From assembly GCF_000744225.1 (NCBI RefSeq), contig NZ_JQLN01000003.1, positions 62,001 to 126,000 on the forward strand: a DNA stretch of 64,000 nt, read 5' to 3'. The position numbers and the translations under genes are program-made. This document shows positions 52,865 to 60,808 of this stretch, in pieces. Within the stretch, counting starts at the first letter, position 1. Each line of letters starts with the position of its first letter. This stretch comes from Kitasatospora mediocidica KCTC 9733 (GTDB lineage Bacteria; Actinomycetota; Actinomycetes; Streptomycetales; Streptomycetaceae). The notes under the pieces were generated by a model that was not told the DNA's origin, did no database searches, and saw only the letters and a list, made by a program, of their open reading frames with translations.

Positions 52865-53839
52865 TCAGATCCAGTCCTTGCGCTTGAAGCTGACGTAAAG
52901 AATTGCGGAAATGACGACGGTGGCCCCCGTGGAGACGTAGAAGCCCCATTGCGCGCCGAAGCCCGGGTAGGGGACGTTCTGGCCGTAGAAGCCGGTGATC
53001 GCGGTGGGCACGGCGATGACCGAGGCCCAGCTGGTGACCTTCTTCATGATCAGGTTCATCCGGTTGCCCTGGACGGTGAGGTTGGTCTCCATGATCGAGG
53101 TGACCATGTCGCGCAGTGACTCGGTCCACTCGGTGGCGCGCAGGACGTGGTCGTAGATGTCCTGGTAGTAGGGCAGCAGCGGCTCGGCGACGATGTGCAG
53201 GTCGCGGCGGAGCAGGCTGTTCACCACCTCGCGCATCGGCAGGACGACCCGGCGCAGCCGCACCAGGCTCTTGCGCAGTTCGAACGAGCGGCGCTGGACC
53301 GACTCGATCTCCTTGCTGCTGTCCTCGAACAGCATGTCCTCGACCTCCTCTATCCGGTCGTCGAGGTCCTGGACGGCGGCGAAGTGGCTGTCGACGACGA
53401 AGTCGAGCAGGCCGTACAGCAGGAAGCCGACCCCGTGCTTGACCAGGTCCGGGGTCTCGTCCCAGCGGGCCACCACCTGCTCGATGTCGAAGCCGGGGTC
53501 CTTGCGGACGGTGATCAGCGCGGTGTCGGTGATGAACGCCGAGACCTCGCTCGGCGTCAGGACGCCGCTCTCCTGGTCGGTGCGGATCAGGTAGGCGCTC
53601 AGGAAGGAGTGCGTGCGGTAGCGGTCCAGCTTGGGGCGCTGGTGCTCGTTGCGGGCGTCCTCCACGGCCAGCGCGTGCAGGCCGAACTCCTCGCTGATCA
53701 TCGCGAGGTCCTCGGGCCCGGGCGCGCACAGGTCCAGCCAGACCAGCGCCGACGGGTCGGACACGTACTCCGAGATGTCCTCGACGGGGAAGTCCTCGAG
53801 CTCGAGGTTGCCGTTGCGGTAGAGCCTGGTTCTAGCCAT
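52865..53839 (-). CDS. corA: CorA-family divalent cation channel with variant GQN motif
   Basis: A 324-residue CorA/MIT superfamily protein: N-terminal cytoplasmic alpha/beta domain, long helices, then two C-terminal membrane helices and a basic tail (SFKRKDWI). The loop between the helices reads TGFYGQNVPYPG near residue 285, where CorA proteins normally have YGMNF; the glycine and asparagine are kept but methionine is glutamine. Ion selectivity may differ. No Shine-Dalgarno is seen. TACCCT (53847-53852, minus) lies seven bases before the ATG, suggesting a leaderless message. Confidence 0.87.
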   Translation of the reverse strand: MARTRLYRNGNLELEDFPVEDISEYVSDPSALVWLDLCAPGPEDLAMISEEFGLHALAVEDARNEHQRPKLDRYRTHSFLSAYLIRTDQESGVLTPSEVSAFITDTALITVRKDPGFDIEQVVARWDETPDLVKHGVGFLLYGLLDFVVDSHFAAVQDLDDRIEEVEDMLFEDSSKEIESVQRRSFELRKSLVRLRRVVLPMREVVNSLLRRDLHIVAEPLLPYYQDIYDHVLRATEWTESLRDMVTSIMETNLTVQGNRMNLIMKKVTSWASVIAVPTAITGFYGQNVPYPGFGAQWGFYVSTGATVVISAILYVSFKRKDWI

Positions 53840-53874
53840 GCGGGACAGGGTAACCAGCCATTCTGCGGCCTTCG

Positions 53875-54363
53875 TCAGCGGCCTGGGCGCAGGTCCGTGC
53901 CGGGCACCTTGGCGGTGGCGAGGGCGATCCGGTTCCAGGTGTTGATGGTGACGATCAGCGCCAGCAGCCGGCCGAGTTCGGGCTCGGGGAAGTGCGCGGC
54001 GGCACGGGCGTAGACCTCGTCCGGGACGCCGTCGTGGGCGACCAGGGTGACGGCCTCGGTCAGCGCGAGGGCGGCCTGCTCCTCGGGCGTGAAGAAGTGC
54101 GCGGCCTCCCGCCAGAGCGCGACCAGGTGCAGCCGCTCGTCGCTCTCGCCGGCCTTGCGGGCGTCGGAGGTGTGCAGGTGCAGGCAGTAGGCGCAGCCGT
54201 TGAGCTGGGAGGCGCGGATCCGGACCAGTTCGGCCAGCGCCGGGTCCAGGCCCTCGCGGGCGGCGGCGTCGAGGCCGAGCAGGGCCCGGTAGGCCTTCGG
54301 GGCGGTCTGGGCGAAGTCGACGCGGGCGGCGTTGGTGGCGTTGGTGGTGTTGGTGGTCGTCAT
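53875..54363 (-). CDS. Carboxymuconolactone decarboxylase/AhpD-like protein
   Basis: A 162-residue AhpD-fold protein. The redox motif LNGCAYCLHLHTSDARKAGES contains the CxxC pair and the proton-relay histidine of alkylhydroperoxidase D-like enzymes, which act as disulphide reductants or peroxidases. It is divergent from a MocR regulator across 47 bp. TAGATT (54371-54376, minus) stands seven bases before the ATG and there is no Shine-Dalgarno, as for a leaderless gene. A start 60 bases further upstream would lie inside the MocR gene and is rejected. Confidence 0.88.
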   Translation of the reverse strand: MTTTNTTNATNAARVDFAQTAPKAYRALLGLDAAAREGLDPALAELVRIRASQLNGCAYCLHLHTSDARKAGESDERLHLVALWREAAHFFTPEEQAALALTEAVTLVAHDGVPDEVYARAAAHFPEPELGRLLALIVTINTWNRIALATAKVPGTDLRPGR

Positions 54364-54370
54364 GAGGACG

Positions 54371-54402
54371 AATCTACGGCGCTCGGCGACCTTGGATAGG
54401 GT
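54371..54402. promoter_or_regulatory. Back-to-back leaderless promoters, AhpD-like gene and mocR
   Basis: Within the 47 bases separating the two start codons, TAGATT (minus, 54371-54376) and TAGGGT (plus, 54397-54402) sit seven and eight bases from their ATGs. Each -10 overlaps the place where the -35 of the other would be, so only one direction could be occupied by polymerase at a time. Confidence 0.55.
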
Positions 54403-54410
54403 GCATTTCC

Positions 54411-55853
54411 ATGGCGGAATCATGGGTCAATTCGGCGCAGCGGATCGGTGTCGACCTGCACCTGGAGCTGTCCGGCGCGGGCAGCCGCCGGGCCGTCCTC
54501 GGGCGCGCGCTGCGCGACGCCGTGCGGGACGGCCGGCTGGCGCCCGGCACCCGCCTGCCGGCCTACCGCTCGCTGGCCGCGGACCTCGGCCTGGCCCGGA
54601 ACACGGTGGCCGAGGCCTACGCCGAGCTGGTCGCCGAGGGCTGGCTGACCGCGCGGCAGGGCTCCGGCACCCGCGTGGCGCAGCGCGCCGAGCCGGTCGT
54701 CCGGGGGCGTGAGCCGCGGCCTGGGCTGCGGCAGACGTCGACCCGGCCGACTTCTGACGCCGCCCCTCGGCACGACCCCCGGCACGACCTGCGGCAGGGC
54801 CGGCCGGACGCCGCCTCCTTCCCGCGCGCCGCCTGGCTGAGCGCCGCCCGCCGCGCCCTGAACGCCGCTCCGCACGAGGCGTTCGGCCCCGGCGACCCGC
54901 AGGGGCGGATCGAGCTGCGCCGCGCGCTGGCCGACTACCTGGCCCGCGCCCGCGGCGTGCGCACCACGCCCGAGCGGATCGTGGTCTGCTCGGGCGTCGC
55001 CCACGCACTGCGGCTGCTGTTCGCCGGCGGGGTGCTCCGCGGACCGCTGGCCGTCGAGGCGTACGGGCTCCCCTTCCACCGCTCGATCCTGGCGGCCGCC
55101 GCGATCCGCACGGTGCCCCTGGAGGTGGACGACCACGGCGCCCGGGTACCGGAGGCGGCCAGCGTGCGGAACGTGCTGCTCACGCCCGCCCACCAGTTCC
55201 CGACCGGCGCCGCGCTGCACCCCGAGCGGCGCGCCGCCGTCGTCGACCGGGCCCGCGCCCGCGACGGGCTGGTCGTCGAGGACGACTACGACGGCGACTT
55301 CCGCTACGACCGCGAACCAGTCGGCGCCCTCCAGGGGTTGGACCCCGAGCGGGTCGTCCAGCTCGGCTCGGTCAGCAAGAGCCTGACCCCGGCGCTGCGG
55401 CTGGGCTGGATGGTCCTGCCCGAGCACCTGGTCGACGTGGTGCTGGCCGCAAAGGGCGAACGGGAGGCCTGGGCGAGTGCGCTCGACCAGCTCACCCTCG
55501 CCGACTTCATCGACTCGGGCCACTACGACCGCCACGTCCGCCGGATGCGCCAGCACTACCGCGGGCGCCGCGACCGGCTGGTGGCGGCGCTCGCTGCACA
55601 CGTCCCGCACGTCGTCCCCACCGGCATCGCCGCCGGCCTGCATGCCGTGCTGCGCCTGCCGCCCGGCAGCGAGCGCCGCACGCTGGAGGCCGCCGCCCGG
55701 CAGGGCCTCGCGCTCGACGGCCTGGCCGCCTTCCGCCACCCGGACGCCGCGCCGACCGCCGCCGACGGCCTGGTGGTCGGCTACGCCGCCGCGCCGGACC
55801 ACGCGTACGGCGCGGCACTGGAGGCGCTGTGCCGCGCGCTGCCGCCCGGCTGA
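54411..55853 (+). CDS. MocR/PdxR family PLP-binding GntR regulator
   Basis: A 480-residue fusion: a GntR winged helix (residues 25-90, [34 protein letters not shown]) and, after a variable linker, a fold-type I aminotransferase domain. The latter includes [24 protein letters not shown] and the PLP-lysine segment [19 protein letters not shown]. Such regulators respond to PLP or amino compounds and usually control the gene they face, here the AhpD-like gene. The ATG lacks a ribosome site and is eight bases from a TAGGGT hexamer. Confidence 0.93.
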   Translation: MAESWVNSAQRIGVDLHLELSGAGSRRAVLGRALRDAVRDGRLAPGTRLPAYRSLAADLGLARNTVAEAYAELVAEGWLTARQGSGTRVAQRAEPVVRGREPRPGLRQTSTRPTSDAAPRHDPRHDLRQGRPDAASFPRAAWLSAARRALNAAPHEAFGPGDPQGRIELRRALADYLARARGVRTTPERIVVCSGVAHALRLLFAGGVLRGPLAVEAYGLPFHRSILAAAAIRTVPLEVDDHGARVPEAASVRNVLLTPAHQFPTGAALHPERRAAVVDRARARDGLVVEDDYDGDFRYDREPVGALQGLDPERVVQLGSVSKSLTPALRLGWMVLPEHLVDVVLAAKGEREAWASALDQLTLADFIDSGHYDRHVRRMRQHYRGRRDRLVAALAAHVPHVVPTGIAAGLHAVLRLPPGSERRTLEAAARQGLALDGLAAFRHPDAAPTAADGLVVGYAAAPDHAYGAALEALCRALPPG

Positions 55854-55856
55854 CAG

Positions 55857-55874
55857 CAGACCTGAGGAGGTCTG
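55857..55874. terminator. Bidirectional hairpin between mocR and the Nudix gene
   Basis: CAGACCT-GAGG-AGGTCTG, a perfect 7-bp stem in the 29-base gap between convergent stop codons. Confidence 0.7.
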
Positions 55875-55882
55875 AGCAGGCG

Positions 55883-56389
55883 TCAGCCGGCGTCGGGGGG
55901 CAGCACCTCGGCCAGCCCGGAGAAGGTGAAGGCCGTCTCGCCACCGCCCTCCAGGGCCTGCGCGAGCCGGGTCAGGTCGCGGGCGTCCAGCTCGGGCAGG
56001 GCGTCCAGCGGGTACCAGGCCACCTCCAGCGACTCCGAGTCGTTCACCCGGGCCCGGCCGCCGACCGCCGTGCAGCGGAAGGTGAGTTCGAGGTAGCGGG
56101 TCTGGTCGCCGTTCGCGTACGTGGTCAACGGCGAGACGCTCACCGAGGTCAGCGACTGCGGGACGGCGATCACCCCGGTCTCCTCGAAGCACTCCCGGAC
56201 GGCGGCGTCGGCCGGCTCCTCGGCCGGGTCGATGATCCCGCCGGGCAGCGCCCAGGCGCCGGTGTCCGCGCGCCGGCCCAGCAGCAGTCGGCGGTCGTCG
56301 TCGAGAACGACGGCGATGGCACAGGACAGCCAGAGCGGACGCGTACCGATCAGCGTGCGCAGCTCGGCGATGAAGGGGGGAGTCGGCAT
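55883..56389 (-). CDS. Nudix hydrolase
   Basis: A 168-residue Nudix protein with a complete box, GGIIDPAEEPADAAVRECFE followed by ETGV. The strand VVLDDDRRLLLGRRADTGAWALPGG before it matches ADP-ribose/NTP-type Nudix enzymes, but the substrate is open. It converges on mocR and is divergent from a VOC gene across only 41 bp. TAGGGT (56397-56402, minus) lies seven bases before the ATG and no Shine-Dalgarno is seen. Confidence 0.88.
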   Translation of the reverse strand: MPTPPFIAELRTLIGTRPLWLSCAIAVVLDDDRRLLLGRRADTGAWALPGGIIDPAEEPADAAVRECFEETGVIAVPQSLTSVSVSPLTTYANGDQTRYLELTFRCTAVGGRARVNDSESLEVAWYPLDALPELDARDLTRLAQALEGGGETAFTFSGLAEVLPPDAG

Positions 56390-56396
56390 ACCGCCG

Positions 56397-56422
56397 ACCC
56401 TATCCCGCGCAGGCCCTAAGCT
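56397..56422. promoter_or_regulatory. Back-to-back leaderless promoters, Nudix and VOC genes
   Basis: The two start codons are 41 bases apart. TAGGGT (minus, 56397-56402) and TAAGCT (plus, 56417-56422) lie seven and eight bases before their ATGs. Neither gene has a Shine-Dalgarno, and the -35 positions would overlap the opposite -10. Confidence 0.55.
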
Positions 56423-56430
56423 CTCCGGTC

Positions 56431-56826
56431 ATGATCGATCCGAAGACGCACGTCCGTATCGCCCGCCCCTCGCGCGACCTCGCCGCCGCCGAGCGCTTCT
56501 ACGTCGACGGGCTCGGCCTGGCCGTCCTGTGGCGTACCACCGAGCGTGTCCCGGGCGAGCACGACCTGCTCATGGTCGGCCCGTCCGGCGGGAGTTGGCA
56601 CTTCGAGCTGACCCGCGATCCCGAGCGGCCGCTGACCCCCACCCCCACCGTGGACGACCTCTTCGTCGTCTACCTGGGCGAACCCGTCACCGATGACCTG
56701 ACCGACCGTCTGATCAGCTCCGGCGGTACCCGCGTGACCGCCCACAACCCCTACTGGGACCAGCACGGCGTCACCGTCGCCGACCCCGACGGCTACCGCC
56801 TGGTGCTCTGCGCCCGCAGCTGGTGA
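56431..56826 (+). CDS. VOC family protein
   Basis: A 131-residue single VOC domain: THVRIARPSRDLAAAERFYVDGLGLAVLW at the start and HGVTVADPDGYRLVLCARSW at the end. Members include glyoxalases, dioxygenases and antibiotic-binding proteins; the role here is unknown. The ATG has no Shine-Dalgarno and is preceded by TAAGCT at leaderless spacing. It ends 51 bases from another, convergent VOC gene. Confidence 0.85.
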   Translation: MIDPKTHVRIARPSRDLAAAERFYVDGLGLAVLWRTTERVPGEHDLLMVGPSGGSWHFELTRDPERPLTPTPTVDDLFVVYLGEPVTDDLTDRLISSGGTRVTAHNPYWDQHGVTVADPDGYRLVLCARSW

Positions 56827-56877
56827 CCCCGGCGAGGCAGCCTGCGCTGCGCGGACTGTCGGTGGGTTGACGGGAGG

Positions 56878-57234
56878 TCAGGGGCCGTCGAGGCCGATGA
56901 CGGTGCCGAAGGGGTCGACGAGCTGGCAGATCCGGCGGTCGGGGCCGACTTCGAGGGGGCCGCGGTGGTGGGTGCACCCGGCGGTGAGCAGACGGGTGCG
57001 GGCCGAGCTGAGGTCGTCGACGGACCAGTACGGGACGGGGCTGCTGCCGCGCGGGTTGCGAGCGTCGTCGGCGGGGCGGAAGGCGAACTCGGTGTCGGCG
57101 ATGTCCAGCCAGGCGAACACGGACTCGCCGTCGCGGTCGAGGTGGACGTCCGTTTCCAGGACGTCGGCCCACCAGCGGGCCGCCCGTTCGGGGTCGGGAG
57201 TGAACACCATGACGCTTCGCACGGATCGGAACAC
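56878..57234 (-). CDS. VOC family protein
   Basis: A 118-residue VOC protein: MVFTPDPERAARWWADVLETDVH at the N-terminal strand-helix, FAWLDIADTEFAFRPADDARN in the middle and CQLVDPFGTVIGLDGP at the end. The GTG at 57234 is chosen because AGGAGG ends four bases upstream; the in-frame ATG at residue 9 lacks a site, and a longer upstream frame lies opposite the YihY gene. Function unknown. Confidence 0.82.
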   Translation of the reverse strand: MFRSVRSVMVFTPDPERAARWWADVLETDVHLDRDGESVFAWLDIADTEFAFRPADDARNPRGSSPVPYWSVDDLSSARTRLLTAGCTHHRGPLEVGPDRRICQLVDPFGTVIGLDGP

Positions 57235-57444
57235 CAGTCCTCCTGCGGGAGTTCGCCGGTCTCGTCGGCTGCCGCCCCCAGCCCACCACACCGGTGATCC
57301 GTTGCGCCAGCGCCGGCCGGGCGATCGGACGACGGGACAGACCGGGGCACCACGGCGCCCCCGCACGGCGCGGGGGCTGTCGTGGGCCCGGGGGGTGCTG
57401 CGAGTCTGTGGGCTGCGGACTACGAGGCGGAGGTGGTGGGTGCC

Positions 57445-58284
57445 ATGGCCGGCACGTCCTTGGGCTCGACGCTGAGTGTGCTGGGGCGGCGGGTGTGGGC
57501 ACGCGGGCAGGAGCTGGAGCTGATGCACCGGGCGCTGGGGTTCGCGGCGCTCGGGTTCGTGACCCTGGTGCCGCTGTTGATCGTGGTGGCGGCCGCCTCG
57601 CCGGGACGCGGTCCCGGGTTCGCGGGGTGGATGGTGGACGGGCTCGGGGTGTCGGGACGGTCGGCCGACGCGGTCCGCCAGCTCTTCTCCTCCCCCCGGA
57701 ACGTGCTGAGCACGACCACGGCGCTCAGCCTCGCGGCGGTGGCCTTCTTCGGGGTCTCGTTCCTGGCCGCGGTGCAGAACGGCTACGAGCGCATCTGGCG
57801 GCTGAAGGGCGCCCCCTGGCACTCGGCCTGGCGCCAGACGCTCGGCCTGGCCGGGCTGACGGCCTACCTGCTGGCCGCCTCCTGGGCGGGCACGCCGTGG
57901 CGGGGGCAGGTGGTCCAGCCGTGGCTGGGGCTGACCTGGACGCTGGTCGTCGGGGTGCTGTTCTTCTGGTGGCTCCAGCGGCTGCTGCTGAGCGGGCGGG
58001 TGGGGTGGCGCGCGCTGTTCCCGGGGGCGTGCGCGACGGTGCTCGCGCTGGTGGGGCTGCGGGTGTTCTCGTGGCTGGTCTTCTCGCCGCTGATCATCTC
58101 CAGCGCGCTCTCCTACGGGGCGATCGGCACGGTGCTGGTGGTGCAGTCGTGGCTGATCGGCGTGGGTTTCACGGTGTTCGCGGGCGCACTGGTGGGGCAG
58201 GTCCGCTGGGAGGAAGAGCAGGAACAGCAGGAACAGCGCGAAGGGGGTCCCGTCCAGCAGGACGGGACCCCCGGAACCGGCTGA
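57445..58284 (+). CDS. YihY/BrkB-family membrane protein
   Basis: A 279-residue inner-membrane protein with about six hydrophobic segments (GFAALGFVTLVPLLIVVAAA; LSLAAVAFFGVSFLAAVQNGYERIW; VVGVLFFWWLQRLLL; CATVLALVGLRVFSWLVFSPL; GAIGTVLVVQSWLIGVGFTVFAGAL). The NGYERIW motif fits the YihY/virulence factor BrkB (UPF0761) group, formerly called ribonuclease BN by mistake. Its function is not established. The start is uncertain: ATG 57445 with GGAGG eleven bases upstream, GTG 57433, or a frame from 57382. A perfect hairpin lies inside its last codons. Confidence 0.8.
   Translation: MAGTSLGSTLSVLGRRVWARGQELELMHRALGFAALGFVTLVPLLIVVAAASPGRGPGFAGWMVDGLGVSGRSADAVRQLFSSPRNVLSTTTALSLAAVAFFGVSFLAAVQNGYERIWRLKGAPWHSAWRQTLGLAGLTAYLLAASWAGTPWRGQVVQPWLGLTWTLVVGVLFFWWLQRLLLSGRVGWRALFPGACATVLALVGLRVFSWLVFSPLIISSALSYGAIGTVLVVQSWLIGVGFTVFAGALVGQVRWEEEQEQQEQREGGPVQQDGTPGTG
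58243..58272. terminator. Terminator hairpin embedded in the end of the YihY gene
   Basis: GGGGGTCCCGTC / GACGGGACCCCC is a perfect 12-bp stem with a CAGCAG loop. It lies before the YihY stop codon (58282-58284) and 15 bases beyond the FHA gene stop on the other strand, so it probably ends the kinase-phosphatase operon and perhaps the YihY transcript too. Confidence 0.8.
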
Positions 58285-58287
58285 GCC

Positions 58288-59349
58288 CTACGCGCGGTGC
58301 AGGGTGATCGTGGTCCAGGCACCGACGTGGATCCGGTCGCCGTCGTTCAGCGGGACGGCCGTGTGCGGCGCGATCGGCTCGGCGCCGCCGTTGACCGTGG
58401 TGCCGTTGGTCGAGTCCTGGTCCACCAGCACCCAGCTGCCGTCGGGCTGCTCGGCGAGGAGGGCGTGCTGGTGCGAGGCGCCCGGGTCCTCCGGCGGCAC
58501 CGACAGGTCGATCTCCGGCACGGTGCCGCGGTGCTGGCTGCGCCGGCCGATCCGCAGCTGGCCGCGGCCGGTCAGCGGGATCCGCCGCTCGGGGCAGTAC
58601 GGCGGGAAGAAGAGGCCGGAGGCCTCCGGCCCGCTTCGCGCCATCATGTCGGTGAAGTAGTCCCGGTCGGCGCTGACCACGGCCATCCAGGTGGACCGGG
58701 CCGGCGGCTCGGGCCGCACCGGCTGGGACGGCGGGGGCAGGTGGAACGAGGTCGGGTACGGCTCGCCGCCGCCCATCGCGGGCTGCTGCTGGGCCTGTTG
58801 CCGGCCGTAGCCGTTCTGCTGCTGGCCCAACTGCTGCTCCGGCTCCGGCTGCTGCTGCGGCGGGTAGCCGTAACCGGGGGCCGGCGGCAGGTGGGCGGGC
58901 GGCGGGGGAGGCGACATGGGCGCGGGCGGCGGGTACTCGTACCCGTGCTGCTGCTGTGGCGGCTGGTACTGCTGCTGAGCCGGCTGCGGCTGGTACTGGT
59001 GCTGCTGGTGCTGCTGCGGGGACGGCGCCTGCTGGGCGGCGAGGTCGTAGTCGTACCCGCACTCCTCGCAGTACCGCCCGGTCTGCGGCGTCCGGCAGAT
59101 CGGGCAGGTGAGCAGGCCCTCGGTCATGCCGCCGACCGGGCTCGCGCCCAGGCCCGGGCCCCCGTTCATCGGGCCGGGCATCCCCCCGGGCATCGGCGGC
59201 AGGTGCGACGGAGGAGGCGGCGGCGCGCCGAACGGCCCGGCGGCGCCCGCACCGCCGGGTCCGGCAGCGCCGGGCGGCGTCATCGGGAAGCCACAGAAAT
59301 CGCACCAGTCCTCGGCCTGCGACTCATGGCCCCTAGGGCAGATCGGCAT
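58288..59349 (-). CDS. FHA-domain protein with zinc-ribbon N-terminus
   Basis: A 353-residue signalling adaptor. Two short zinc-ribbon-like pairs are seen (MPICPRGHESQAEDWCDFCG and LTCPICRTPQTGRYCEECG), then a long Pro/Gln-rich linker (residues 115-225). The C-terminal FHA domain has RIGRRSQHRG, ASHQHALL and DQDSTNGTTVNG, the residues that bind phosphothreonine. It is the last gene of the kinase-PP2C-VWA-FHA operon and a likely reader of the kinase's marks. The ATG at 59349 has GGGGGA five bases upstream. Confidence 0.88.
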   Translation of the reverse strand: MPICPRGHESQAEDWCDFCGFPMTPPGAAGPGGAGAAGPFGAPPPPPSHLPPMPGGMPGPMNGGPGLGASPVGGMTEGLLTCPICRTPQTGRYCEECGYDYDLAAQQAPSPQQHQQHQYQPQPAQQQYQPPQQQHGYEYPPPAPMSPPPPPAHLPPAPGYGYPPQQQPEPEQQLGQQQNGYGRQQAQQQPAMGGGEPYPTSFHLPPPSQPVRPEPPARSTWMAVVSADRDYFTDMMARSGPEASGLFFPPYCPERRIPLTGRGQLRIGRRSQHRGTVPEIDLSVPPEDPGASHQHALLAEQPDGSWVLVDQDSTNGTTVNGGAEPIAPHTAVPLNDGDRIHVGAWTTITLHRA

Positions 59350-59405
59350 CAAGTCCCCCACATCTCAGCAGGTCCGGCCCTGACAGGAACCAGGTCACGG
59401 TCAGC

Positions 59406-60752
59406 TCACTTCTTCACACGTACGGTCTTGGTGGAGCGGGTGTCCAGGGTCATCGAGTCCGCCTCGCTGACGTCCTTACGGAATCGAACCGTACCCTCCT
59501 TCGGGTCCACCACATCCACCACCTTCTGCAACAACCGGTACGTCCCCTCGTTCCCGGTCTGGTGCGCCAGCCGGACGGCCGCACCCAGCTTGGCGGTGGC
59601 CAGGTCGAGATTGCCGGCGCGGTGCGCCTCCAGCCCGACCTGGATGGACTCGGCCAGCTCGGCCTGGCCGGTGTAGTGCGCGACCTGCGGGCTGATCCGG
59701 GTGGACGAGGCCAGGTCGTCCGTCCAGACCGCCTTGACCAGCCCTTGGGACAGCACCTCGGTGCTGCCGTCGGACTGCGGCAGCACGAGGCTGATCCGGG
59801 CGGCCAGCATCTCGTTGCCGACGGCGGCGGACGGGACCTCGACACAGACGTGGTAGTCGCGGCTCTCGTCGCCCCAGGAGCCGGTGGGGTAGTCGCCGGC
59901 CCGCGGGCCGGCCTCGGCGCGGCGCCCGGTCAGGTCCTCCAGGTCGGGCGCGACCTGCTTGACGAACTTCACGGAGGCGTTGGCCGGCGTCCAGATCCGC
60001 AGCGCCACGTCGGCGACCTGCTTGCTCATGGCGGTCGTCATCATGCCGCGGAAGTCCTCGGCGAGGCCCGACGGTTCGGCGACGATGTCCACGGTGCCCA
60101 GCAGCGCGGAGGAGATCCGGCGCAGCTCCGGCAGCTCCCAGTCGGTCCCGACGCCCCGGCAGTCGGAGGTGTAGTGGCCGGTCACCCGGTCCAGCACGCG
60201 CTGCAGGTCCTCGGGCTTCTCGTGCTCGTTGCGGCCGTCGGTGAGCAGGATGGCGTGCCGGATGGCTATCTCGCGGCGGGTCAGGAAGAGCTTGTCGGCC
60301 TTGTCCAGCCAGGTGCCGATGGCGGTGCCGCCGCCCGCGCTGAGCTTGCGCAGCGACTGCTTGGCGGCCTCCCGGGTGCGGTCGTCGGCCACCGCGAGGC
60401 TGCCGTCGCCGGGGTAGATGTCCTTGGCCTCGTGGGTGCCGGCGACCACCGCGAAGGCGACGCCGTCGCGGATGGTGTCGATGGCGACGGCGGTCGCGTC
60501 GCGGGCGTTGCGCATCTTGGTCGGCGGGTAGTCCATCGAGCCCGAGCAGTCGACCATGATCACCACGGCGGAGTCGCCGCTCGGCGTGGGCGCCGCGTCC
60601 AGCGCGCCGAGCGGGCGGCCGCCGGTGGTGCCGCCGCCGGTCGAGGTCACCGTGACGATCGCGTTGACCTCGCGGGCGCCGTCGGCGAGGTACTCGTTCT
60701 GGAAGATGTCGGTGGTGAACTGCGGTGGGTTCGACTTCGACAGCTTGGCCAT
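59406..60752 (-). CDS. VWA-domain protein
   Basis: A 448-residue protein with a von Willebrand factor A domain: the MIDAS metal site VDCSGSMD near residue 69, then GGGTAIGTW and LLTDGRNE. A C-terminal beta-rich region and a helical stretch (SIQVGLEAHRAGNLDLATAKLGAAVRLAHQTGN) follow. It has no signal peptide and is cytoplasmic. It lies between the phosphatase and FHA genes at 56-base spacings and is probably a scaffold or target in the same phosphosignalling unit. AGGAG precedes the ATG by about ten bases. Confidence 0.9.
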   Translation of the reverse strand: MAKLSKSNPPQFTTDIFQNEYLADGAREVNAIVTVTSTGGGTTGGRPLGALDAAPTPSGDSAVVIMVDCSGSMDYPPTKMRNARDATAVAIDTIRDGVAFAVVAGTHEAKDIYPGDGSLAVADDRTREAAKQSLRKLSAGGGTAIGTWLDKADKLFLTRREIAIRHAILLTDGRNEHEKPEDLQRVLDRVTGHYTSDCRGVGTDWELPELRRISSALLGTVDIVAEPSGLAEDFRGMMTTAMSKQVADVALRIWTPANASVKFVKQVAPDLEDLTGRRAEAGPRAGDYPTGSWGDESRDYHVCVEVPSAAVGNEMLAARISLVLPQSDGSTEVLSQGLVKAVWTDDLASSTRISPQVAHYTGQAELAESIQVGLEAHRAGNLDLATAKLGAAVRLAHQTGNEGTYRLLQKVVDVVDPKEGTVRFRKDVSEADSMTLDTRSTKTVRVKK

Positions 60753-60808
60753 GGCCGAGAGCTCCTGATTCGGGGAGGAGAAGGGGTGGGGGCGGGTCTG
60801 CCGAAGAG

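Noticed and set aside
58801..59040. CRISPR or DNA repeat array in the CAG/CTG-rich stretch
   Set aside because: It is the Gln/Pro-rich linker of the FHA protein read as coding sequence; there are no regular spacers.
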